This document shows positions 1 through 5,896 of a stretch of DNA of 6,280 bases, piece after piece. Origin of the DNA: Fidelibacterota bacterium. Lineage in GTDB: Bacteria > Fidelibacterota > UBA2242 > JAFGTP01. The stretch is from positions 1 to 6,280 of the forward strand of contig JAOZSG010000137.1 of assembly GCA_029939785.1 (NCBI GenBank), written 5' to 3'. Under the pieces are notes generated by a model, which saw only the letters and a program-made list of their open reading frames with translations, made no database searches and was not told the DNA's origin. Position 1 is the stretch's first letter, and every line of letters begins with the position of its first letter. Position numbers and translations under genes: made by a program.

Positions 1-960
1 AATACATCTTCCGCAACCTGTGCATAGATAATCTCCATTATTATCCATGAAATATTTAAATTTATGCATAAATCTCTGACGAAATCTTTCTTTTGATATA
101 GCTCTTGGATTATGACCTGATGCTTCCATTGTAAAATCTGGAAACATACATGAATCCCATAATCGGATACGTTTTCCATTTTTTGCTTTGCCTTCATCCT
201 GAACGTCAAAACAATGACAGGTTGGACAAACAAATGTACATGCACCACAGTTGATACATTTCGCACTTAGTTCATCCCAAATGGATTCACTCCAAATTTT
301 GTCTATTTTTTTGTCTAACAACTCAAGATCGACTTTTTTTCTCAGCATACTTTCAGACATGGCTTTTACTATATCAATATTCTGGATATCTTTTTCTGTA
401 GCATCTTCATAATCTTGTAATTTTGATAAAAAATCATTGCCTTTATCAGAAATTCCATTGAGCAAAAATGCTTCTTCTGTATTAATTACAAAAACATCTG
501 AACCAGTAGTATCAAAAGGACCACAACCGACCCAGTTACAAAAACAGGTTGAAACCGGTTCATTACATCCATGAGTAAATACAACTGCATCATCATATTT
601 TGATTTCCAGTATGGATCTTCAAAATTTTCATCACCCGGTTTTTGTTTTGCTCTGCCAAATATTTTATCAATTAAAGTAAAACTTTTTGCATCACATGGT
701 CTCACTCCCCACAAAGCAAAAGATTTTTCTTTTTCAGCCACCTGAACTTTATTCTCTTTATAATTAAAAAGAATTTCAGTTTGTGGAAAAAATATTTCTT
801 TTGGAGTTTTATTTGTATTCTGGATTATATTGATTTCCTTTACTGACTCAACTTGTCTGAATGCAGATCCAACACCTTTTCCAGTAGGAGCAAAAACGAT
901 GAAATCCTTTTTTAGAATTTCCAAAAATTTATCAAAACTTCCCTTTTCAATTCTAATCAT
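1..960 (-). CDS. AsrA/HydB-like 4Fe-4S dicluster protein (FlxB/C type), 3' end cut by window
   Basis: Continuous open frame of 320 codons from the ATG at 960 to the window edge with no stop, so the C-terminus is missing. Visible motifs: GVRPCDAKS (residues 85-93), a cysteine group at C132, C139, C141 and C146 ending in WVGCGPFD, a cluster motif C235-x2-C238-x2-C241-x3-C245-P-T-C248-H-C250, and the start of a second cluster motif at C313, C316 and C319. This order is that of the beta subunit of sulfhydrogenases (HydB), anaerobic sulfite reductase subunit A (AsrA) and the Fe-S subunits of FlxABCD, which relay electrons between a FAD/NAD(P)-binding subunit and a catalytic partner in the cytoplasm. 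Family members are usually only slightly longer, so I infer that 20-40 residues are missing. An in-frame TAA at 976-978 lies upstream, and no earlier start is available. The gene begins 7 bp after the stop of the preceding Fe-S protein gene, so the two are probably co-transcribed. Exact subfamily is uncertain; membership of the AsrA/HydB-like group is well supported. Confidence 0.87.
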   Translation of the reverse strand, partial: MIRIEKGSFDKFLEILKKDFIVFAPTGKGVGSAFRQVESVKEINIIQNTNKTPKEIFFPQTEILFNYKENKVQVAEKEKSFALWGVRPCDAKSFTLIDKIFGRAKQKPGDENFEDPYWKSKYDDAVVFTHGCNEPVSTCFCNWVGCGPFDTTGSDVFVINTEEAFLLNGISDKGNDFLSKLQDYEDATEKDIQNIDIVKAMSESMLRKKVDLELLDKKIDKIWSESIWDELSAKCINCGACTFVCPTCHCFDVQDEGKAKNGKRIRLWDSCMFPDFTMEASGHNPRAISKERFRQRFMHKFKYFMDNNGDYLCTGCGRCI

Positions 961-967
961 ATCCTTT

Positions 968-1936
968 TTACCCCATTATGAAATCTTGTTTTTCATTTTC
1001 ACAATATGCTGCCATAGCAGGTTTTTCGTTAATGTCAATTCCCGCAGTATAGTCAAATCGTTCACGAATTTCTTTTGTAATTTTTTTATTGAGTAATAAT
1101 AAATCTATTCCCTCAGGACAGGCTCTTGCACATGCTCCACATTCGACACATCTGCCAGCTACATGTAAATTTCTGATAAGATGAAATATTATAGTATCTG
1201 TTATTTCTGGTGATTTACCAATCCATTGAGGATCATTCTGATCAACAAAACAGGTATTGCAATAACATGAAGGACATACATTTCTGCAAGCATAACATCT
1301 TACACATTTTGAATATTCTTTATTTATTGTTGCCCATCTTTTATCCAATGAGAGTTTCTCAAAATCATTGACATTTTTAAATTCATCTTTAGTTTTATCT
1401 TCTGATCTTGGAGTTCCTATAAATTCATCAAATTCAGGTGCATCTGGATAAGTACATGATAAACAGGAATCACTTAATACTTCAATTTTATTAATAGATA
1501 ATTCAAAATCACGACCTTTTACAAAAACTTTATTACCATCACATCTATATTCTAACACTTCACGATTATCAGTTTTTTCTAAGACTTTTTTCTTGTCAAT
1601 TACACCATTGCAAGGTACACCTACAATTACAATATTTTCTCTTTTAACCTGCTGTTCAACACAATAGAGAACCAATGAACGTGCATCACAGCCTTTTACT
1701 ACAATCCCGATTTTTTTATTATCTTTTGATAATCTACGTTTGTCTTTTGTCAAATAGACAGCAAGATTATTCTGACAAGTTTCATCAAAAATGAGTTTAT
1801 TTATATCTTCCGGATTGTTTATAAATAATGGCGATGAGGACATTGGGAGAGAACCTTTTTCCCATCCAATAACCAAATCCACTTTTTTATCATCAAATAA
1901 TTGTTTGATTTTCCCCTGTAATTCCTTCACTATCAT
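968..1936 (-). CDS. 4Fe-4S dicluster electron-transfer protein, FlxC/HydB-like
   Basis: 322-aa soluble cysteine-rich protein with no signal peptide or membrane segment. The N-terminal half has GIVVKGCDARS (77-87), GVPC (106-109) and the pair C158/C161. The C-terminal half has C211-x2-C214-x2-C217-x3-C221-P-S-C224-Y-C226 with an extra C229, then a classical ferredoxin motif C263-x2-C266-x2-C269-x3-C273-P. At least two [4Fe-4S] clusters are expected. The layout parallels the next gene downstream, so it probably forms part of the same electron wire between HdrA/MvhD and an NAD(P)H- or ferredoxin-linked partner. Some relatives are labelled F420 hydrogenase beta subunit, but no FrhB-type F420 or flavin motif is certain here. 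Its ATG overlaps the MvhD stop as ATGA, implying translational coupling. The strong AAGGGAG at 1938-1944 sits only 1 nt before this ATG but 7 nt before an in-frame GTG at 1928-1930, so the true protein may be 320 aa, starting with residue 3. Confidence 0.85.
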   Translation of the reverse strand: MIVKELQGKIKQLFDDKKVDLVIGWEKGSLPMSSSPLFINNPEDINKLIFDETCQNNLAVYLTKDKRRLSKDNKKIGIVVKGCDARSLVLYCVEQQVKRENIVIVGVPCNGVIDKKKVLEKTDNREVLEYRCDGNKVFVKGRDFELSINKIEVLSDSCLSCTYPDAPEFDEFIGTPRSEDKTKDEFKNVNDFEKLSLDKRWATINKEYSKCVRCYACRNVCPSCYCNTCFVDQNDPQWIGKSPEITDTIIFHLIRNLHVAGRCVECGACARACPEGIDLLLLNKKITKEIRERFDYTAGIDINEKPAMAAYCENEKQDFIMG

Positions 1937-2349
1937 ACTCCCTTAACCAGTTTTTTAATAGGGCCGATTTTTTTGATATCATTAGTAACTTTGGTCACAA
2001 CATCAGCAAATCTTTCACCTTCACCAGCAGATACCCACGAAAATTGTAAACGATCAGGTTCAATTCCAATAAATTCCATCATAGGTTTCATCATAGCAAA
2101 TTTTCTTCTGGCAAAATAATTACCTGAAAGATAATGACAATCACCCGGATGACATCCAGAAACAAGCACGCCATCATAACCGGTCTGTAAAGCTTTCATA
2201 ATAAATAAAGGATCAACTCGCCCTGAACAAGGAATTCGTACAACTCTAATATTTGGCGGATATTGAAGTCTGGAAACTCCTGCCAGGTCTGCTCCGGCAT
2301 AAGAGCACCAATTACATAAAATTGCTAATATTTTTGGTTGCCATGTCAT
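1933..2349 (-). CDS. mvhD: MvhD/FlxD-like hydrogenase iron-sulfur subunit, [2Fe-2S]
   Basis: 138-aa protein matching the full length of the MvhD (FlpD/FlxD) family. Conserved cysteines are C12-x2-C15 within CNWCSYAGADLAG, C41 (RIPCSGRVDP), and C66 and C71 in GCHPGDCHY; in the family these bind one [2Fe-2S] cluster. MvhD is the connector that passes electrons from a hydrogenase, formate dehydrogenase or NAD(P)H-oxidising module to HdrA. Here it lies in the same operon as HdrA, with a DsrE-family gene between them. Its ribosome binding site AGGAG (2359-2363) is 9 nt before the ATG, which supports the start. It ends in a 4-bp overlap with the next Fe-S gene. Because the following genes are AsrA/HydB-like and no hydrogenase subunit is present, the FlxD role (linking to an NAD(P)H dehydrogenase module) is the likelier one. 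The gene symbol is a family name rather than proof of a methyl-viologen hydrogenase partner. By hand alignment it is about half identical to the partial copy at the right end of the window. Confidence 0.93.
   Translation of the reverse strand: MTWQPKILAILCNWCSYAGADLAGVSRLQYPPNIRVVRIPCSGRVDPLFIMKALQTGYDGVLVSGCHPGDCHYLSGNYFARRKFAMMKPMMEFIGIEPDRLQFSWVSAGEGERFADVVTKVTNDIKKIGPIKKLVKGV
1938..1944 (-). promoter_or_regulatory. Ribosome binding site of the 322-aa Fe-S gene (AAGGGAG), decides the start
   Basis: AAGGGAG lies inside the last codons of mvhD. It is 1 nt before the ATG at 1934-1936, too close for good initiation, but 7 nt before the in-frame GTG at 1928-1930. This favours the GTG as the real start, although the ATG cannot be excluded. 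Confidence 0.55.
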
Positions 2350-2358
2350 ATTTTATTT

Positions 2359-2363
2359 CTCCT
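2359..2363 (-). promoter_or_regulatory. Ribosome binding site of mvhD (AGGAG)
   Basis: AGGAG lies 9 nt before the ATG at 2347-2349, in the 25-bp gap after the DsrE-family gene. The surrounding CAGGAGAAAT repeats the word seen before the DsrE-family gene. Confidence 0.75.
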
Positions 2364-2374
2364 GAATAGAATCT

Positions 2375-2728
2375 TTAAAAATTCATAATTTTATCTGCGT
2401 CAACTGACCACTGCACAAATTGCTTCATTGTGCTGATTTCAACTCCTTCAATAAGCGGAATATTTGCAATTCCCCTGGCTTGAGAACAACCACCACAGGC
2501 TTTGACTTCTCCACCTTTTTTTATAACCGACTTAACCATTCTTTCGATATTGTAATATCCATCTGGAGTTGATTGATTTGGAATTGCACAACCTACAGCA
2601 TCAGCCATTAAAAACACATTGACTTGTACATCTTTGTGATCTTTTTGTAATGTCATTGCAAAACGTAATGCATTATATGCTTTTTCTGTTCCATAAGGTG
2701 CATCATTTATTACTACTAAAATATTCAT
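2375..2728 (-). CDS. DsrE/YchN-family small protein
   Basis: 117-aa cytoplasmic protein with the family's usual length. The start, ILVVINDAPYGTEKAYNALR (residues 3-22), followed by VFLMADAV (38-45), TPDGYYNIERM (54-64) and GGEVKACGGCSQARG (72-86), is typical of DsrE/F-like (YchN-type) proteins, which form small alpha/beta oligomers. It has three cysteines: C47, and C78/C81 as a CxxC. Some DsrE relatives carry sulfur as a persulfide on a conserved cysteine, while many others have no known role, so sulfur or thiol transfer here is inference. Its place between HdrA and MvhD, with only 12 and 25 bp on either side, makes it an integral member of the operon. The start is supported by AGGAG at 2734-2738, 5 nt before the ATG. 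It is unlikely to be a redox subunit with Fe-S clusters, since it lacks a full cluster motif. Confidence 0.88.
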   Translation of the reverse strand: MNILVVINDAPYGTEKAYNALRFAMTLQKDHKDVQVNVFLMADAVGCAIPNQSTPDGYYNIERMVKSVIKKGGEVKACGGCSQARGIANIPLIEGVEISTMKQFVQWSVDADKIMNF

Positions 2729-2733
2729 AATTT

Positions 2734-2738
2734 CTCCT
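2734..2738 (-). promoter_or_regulatory. Ribosome binding site of the DsrE-family gene (AGGAG)
   Basis: AGGAG lies 5 nt before the ATG at 2726-2728, between the hdrA stop and the gene. It is part of CAGGAGAAAT, the same word as found before mvhD. Confidence 0.75.
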
Positions 2739-2740
2739 GA

Positions 2741-5700
2741 TTATGTTAATTCTAATGATTCAAATATTGAATGCAATTGTTTATTGCTAAATCCTCGAAG
2801 ATCCAATGCACCACTTCTGCAGGAAGCAACACAGGCACCACAGCCTTTGCAAAGTGCATCATTTACTATTACAACCTGTTCTTCTGGATCAATTTCCAAT
2901 GCTGCATAAGCACAAACATCTACACAAAATCCACAACCTGAGCATTTACTAACATCAACCTCTGAAATCGTACCTTCTGCAAGAATTGAGTTCTTTGATA
3001 AAAAGGTCAATGCACGACTTGATGCAGCTTTTGCCTGAGCCAGACTTTCGTCTATATCCTTTGGACTATGAGCAAGTCCACAAACAAATACCCCATCCGT
3101 AGCAAAATCACTTGGACGAAGTTTTACATGAGCTTCCAAAAACATTCCATCAGAATTCAATGGAATTTTCAACATTTTTGCAAGCACTTCATTTTCTTCC
3201 GGAGCATCAATAGCAGTTGATAACACTACTAAATCAGCATCAATTATCATTTCTCTGTCCAAAATCTGATCAAACACATTAACATTTAATTTGCTATCAA
3301 CATCTGTTGAATCTATCAATTCTACCACAGGTTTATTATCAACAGTATATCTTATAAAAACTGTTCCTTTATCTCTAAGATCTGTATAATATTTTTCACG
3401 GAAACCATAAGTTCTCATATCACGATAACAAACATAGATATTTACATTTTGCCTGATTTTTTTCAGTTCCAAACCATTTTTTACAGCTTTTGTACAACAT
3501 ACTCGACTGCAATACATTCTGCCTTCTTCTCTGGAACCTACGCATTGAATTACTACAACATTTTTCAATCTACCATGAGGAAAATCTTTGTCCTGTAGCA
3601 TTCTTTCAAATTCTACTTGTGTAATTACTCTTGTAGATTTTCCATATTGGTATTCTTTGGTTTTATGTTCATTTCCACCGGTAGCCACAATGACGGCACC
3701 ATGCTCAAACCGGCTTTCTTCTTTTGTTTCAAGATCAGTAATTAATGTTTTAAAATTACCGACATAACCATTTATTTCTTCAATTTTTGAATTTGTAAAT
3801 AGTTGAATATTTTTATGTTCTTTTACATTGTTGATTGTATCAAGTAATAATTTTTGTGGATCTTTACCATCAGGTTGAAAAAAGATATTTCTAAGATTGC
3901 CACCTAATAGTTTTTCTCTTTCTACAAGATAAACCTGGTTTCCTGCATCAGCCAAAGAAAGGGCAGAAGTCATTCCAGAAAGTCCACCACCAACAATTAG
4001 TGCTTTCGGATCAATCCCAATAGGAAGTCTTTGTAATGGTGTCAGTTCTCTCGCTTTTGCCACACCCATTTCAACCAAATCTTTTGATTTTGCGGTGGCA
4101 AGTTCCGGTTCATGCATGTGTGCCCATGAACATTGATCACGAATATTTGCCATTTCAAATAAATATGGATTCAATCCAGCCTCAGCGATTGTATCTCTGA
4201 ATAATGGTTCATGTGTCCTTGGAGTACAAGCCGCAACTACGATTCTGTTTAAATCATGTTCTTTGATTCTACTTTTTATTAAATCAAGATAATCCTGAGA
4301 ACAGGCATACATTACATCTTCAGAATGTTCTACGTTTGGTAAAGTTTTAGCATATTTTGCAACATCTTTTACATCTACGACTCCGGCAATATTAATTCCG
4401 CAATGACAGATAAATGTTCCAACTCGAGGACGTTCACCTTCAACATTTTTCTCTTTGGAAGGATCGCCAACTGCAACATCATATCTACCAACATCAAGAC
4501 ACTTTACTGCATTTGCCACAGCACCAGAAGCTGCAACCACAGATTCAGGAATATCCTTCGGTCCGTTCATACCACCACAAACATATACTCCATCACGTGA
4601 AGTTTGTAAAGGAGTAAAAGCGTCAGATCTGCAGAAATTAAATTCATTCAGATTTATATCAATGTTTTCTGCAAGTTTCAATATGTTTTTACGAGGTTCC
4701 AAACCAATACCAAGGATTACCATATCAAAATTCTTATAAAGAATCTCACCATTTTCCAAGGTATATTTTAATTTTAGGCTACCATCAGGAAGTTCAGATA
4801 TTTCAGAAACTTTTGATCTAATAAAATCTACACCATACTGATTTTTCGCTTTTTCATAATATTTATCAAAATCTTTTCCAAAGGCACGGATATCCATATA
4901 AAATACTGTTGGTTCCAAACCTTTTATATGCTCTTTTGCAATAATTGATTGTTTGATTGTAAACATACAACAAGCAGACGAACAATAGTTTTTGTCAATA
5001 CTTTCATCTCTTGAACCTACACATTGAATAAAGCCAATACTTTTGGGTTCTTTTTTATCTGAGGCACGTACTACATGTCCACCAAGTGGTCCTGATGCAG
5101 ACAACATTCTTTCAAATTCCAAAGATGTAACTACATTTTTATATCTCTTATATCCAAAATGACCAAATCCGAAAGGATTAAATGCATCAATACCTGTTGA
5201 TAAAATTACAGCACCTACATTGAGTTCAATCAATTTATCTTTATCATCATAATTGATTGCATTTGGTTCACAAACTTTTTCACAAATTTTACAAACACCT
5301 TTTGTAAGATAGAGACATTTATCCTTGTCAATTGTATATTCTGCTGGAATACTTTGGAGAAAATATCTTGAAATTGCTTTGCGTTTCCTTAGTCCCATAT
5401 CAAATTCATCATCAATTTTTACAGGACATTTTTCTTCACAAAGTCCGCAAGCAACACATTTTTCAGGATCTACAAATTTTGCTTCTTCAAGTATTTTGCA
5501 TGTAAAATTTCCAGGATCACCTTCGATATTTTCAAGTGTTGATTTTGTATGAAGAGTAATATTCGGATGTCTTGCACATTCACTCATTTTTGGGGACAAA
5601 ATACACATTGAACAATCATTAGTTGGAAAAGTCTTATCCAACTGCGGCATTCTTCCACCGATTGTAGGAGTATCTTCTATCAGATGTACATCCAATCCCA

Positions 5701-5779
5701 TTTCAGCAAGATCCAGCGAAGCTTGTATGCCGGCAATTCCTGCTCCAACAACTAAAACGGATTTATTTTTTTTATCCAT
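2741..5779 (-). CDS. hdrA: Double-module HdrA-like FAD/iron-sulfur protein (heterodisulfide reductase subunit A family)
   Basis: 1012-aa soluble flavoprotein, clearly longer than the roughly 650 aa of methanogen HdrA. Module 1 (about 1-430): FAD-binding GAGIAG (12-17) with E35, GGRM (41-44), the HdrA signature DCSMCILSPKMSECARHPNI (C56, C59, C68), a ferredoxin insert (C108, C111, C114, C118; C155, C163, C166, C170) and IQCVGSRDE...YCSSACC (C253, C266, C270, C271). HdrA cluster domain (about 450-580): FICHCGINI (C458, C460), YACS (C493), AACTPRTHEP (C518) and DQCSWAHMHEP (C550). Module 2 (about 590-930): FAD-binding GGGLSG (597-602) with E620, no ferredoxin insert, and IQCVGSREE...YCSRVCC (C746, C757, C761, C762). 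C-terminal ferredoxin: C946, C949, C952, C956 and C977, C980, C983, C987. HdrA is where bifurcation between ferredoxin and a high-potential acceptor takes place in characterised Hdr complexes. No HdrB/HdrC genes are adjacent. QmoA/QmoB- and BamE-type proteins are relatives; module 1 alone looks QmoA-like. The start is backed by AAGGA at 5787-5791, 7 nt upstream. Confidence 0.94.
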   Translation of the reverse strand: MDKKNKSVLVVGAGIAGIQASLDLAEMGLDVHLIEDTPTIGGRMPQLDKTFPTNDCSMCILSPKMSECARHPNITLHTKSTLENIEGDPGNFTCKILEEAKFVDPEKCVACGLCEEKCPVKIDDEFDMGLRKRKAISRYFLQSIPAEYTIDKDKCLYLTKGVCKICEKVCEPNAINYDDKDKLIELNVGAVILSTGIDAFNPFGFGHFGYKRYKNVVTSLEFERMLSASGPLGGHVVRASDKKEPKSIGFIQCVGSRDESIDKNYCSSACCMFTIKQSIIAKEHIKGLEPTVFYMDIRAFGKDFDKYYEKAKNQYGVDFIRSKVSEISELPDGSLKLKYTLENGEILYKNFDMVILGIGLEPRKNILKLAENIDINLNEFNFCRSDAFTPLQTSRDGVYVCGGMNGPKDIPESVVAASGAVANAVKCLDVGRYDVAVGDPSKEKNVEGERPRVGTFICHCGINIAGVVDVKDVAKYAKTLPNVEHSEDVMYACSQDYLDLIKSRIKEHDLNRIVVAACTPRTHEPLFRDTIAEAGLNPYLFEMANIRDQCSWAHMHEPELATAKSKDLVEMGVAKARELTPLQRLPIGIDPKALIVGGGLSGMTSALSLADAGNQVYLVEREKLLGGNLRNIFFQPDGKDPQKLLLDTINNVKEHKNIQLFTNSKIEEINGYVGNFKTLITDLETKEESRFEHGAVIVATGGNEHKTKEYQYGKSTRVITQVEFERMLQDKDFPHGRLKNVVVIQCVGSREEGRMYCSRVCCTKAVKNGLELKKIRQNVNIYVCYRDMRTYGFREKYYTDLRDKGTVFIRYTVDNKPVVELIDSTDVDSKLNVNVFDQILDREMIIDADLVVLSTAIDAPEENEVLAKMLKIPLNSDGMFLEAHVKLRPSDFATDGVFVCGLAHSPKDIDESLAQAKAASSRALTFLSKNSILAEGTISEVDVSKCSGCGFCVDVCAYAALEIDPEEQVVIVNDALCKGCGACVASCRSGALDLRGFSNKQLHSIFESLELT

Positions 5780-5786
5780 GTATTAT

Positions 5787-5791
5787 TCCTT
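5787..5791 (-). promoter_or_regulatory. Ribosome binding site of hdrA (AAGGA)
   Basis: AAGGA on the minus strand, 7 nt before the hdrA ATG at 5777-5779. It lies just outside the hairpin (5803-5883), so a folded hairpin would not directly hide it. Confidence 0.7.
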
Positions 5792-5802
5792 AGATTACAT
5801 TT

Positions 5803-5883
5803 AACCACGAATGGACACTAATGAACACGAATAAATACCAATATTAAAATTAAATTCGTGTTTATTGGCGTGTATTCGTAGTT
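5803..5883. repeat. Imperfect 30-bp inverted repeat made of 10-nt units, upstream of hdrA
   Basis: Arms at 5803-5832 and 5854-5883 match at 24 of 30 positions as an inverted repeat, with a 21-nt AT-rich loop (5833-5853). In a minus-strand transcript two of the six mismatches become G-U pairs. Each arm contains three tandem 10-nt units. The left arm has CACGAATGGA, CACTAATGAA and CACGAATAAA (5806-5835); the right arm, read on the minus strand, has TACGAATACA, CGCCAATAAA and CACGAATTTA (5880-5851). The element fills most of the gap between the upstream MvhD gene and hdrA. Elements containing ACCACGAATGGACAC-like words are, from memory, dispersed in many environmental bacterial genomes, so this may be a small non-coding mobile or palindromic repeat. 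A regulatory hairpin or a protein-binding site is also possible. It is not a classic terminator because the stem is AT-rich and no T-run follows it. Confidence 0.75.
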
Positions 5884-5896
5884 TCATAATTCTCTC

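Noticed and set aside
486..671. A 61-aa minus-strand open frame
   Set aside because: It lies in another frame inside the AsrA-like gene, which has clear family motifs along its whole visible length.
4403..4739. Three overlapping plus-strand open frames
   Set aside because: They are antisense to conserved HdrA sequence, overlap each other and show no recognisable motifs.
2741..5779. Frameshift or assembly fusion joining separate qmoA-like and hdrA genes
   Set aside because: The frame is continuous, the linker around residues 430-455 has no internal start with a ribosome binding site that I could see, and long double-module HdrA proteins are known in anaerobes.
1933..5779. BamE/BamF of the benzoyl-CoA reductase complex
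   Set aside because: BamE and BamF are HdrA- and MvhD-like, but the downstream genes are AsrA/HydB-like and no other Bam subunit is visible.
5780..5860. A sigma-70 promoter for hdrA in the AT-rich loop
   Set aside because: TAATAT-like words occur, but no convincing -35 box lies at the right distance; AT-rich DNA gives such words by chance.
5803..5883. Rho-independent terminator after the partial MvhD gene, or a CRISPR-like repeat
   Set aside because: The stem is AT-rich with mismatches and no T-run follows it on the minus strand; the repeat units are 10 nt with no spacers.
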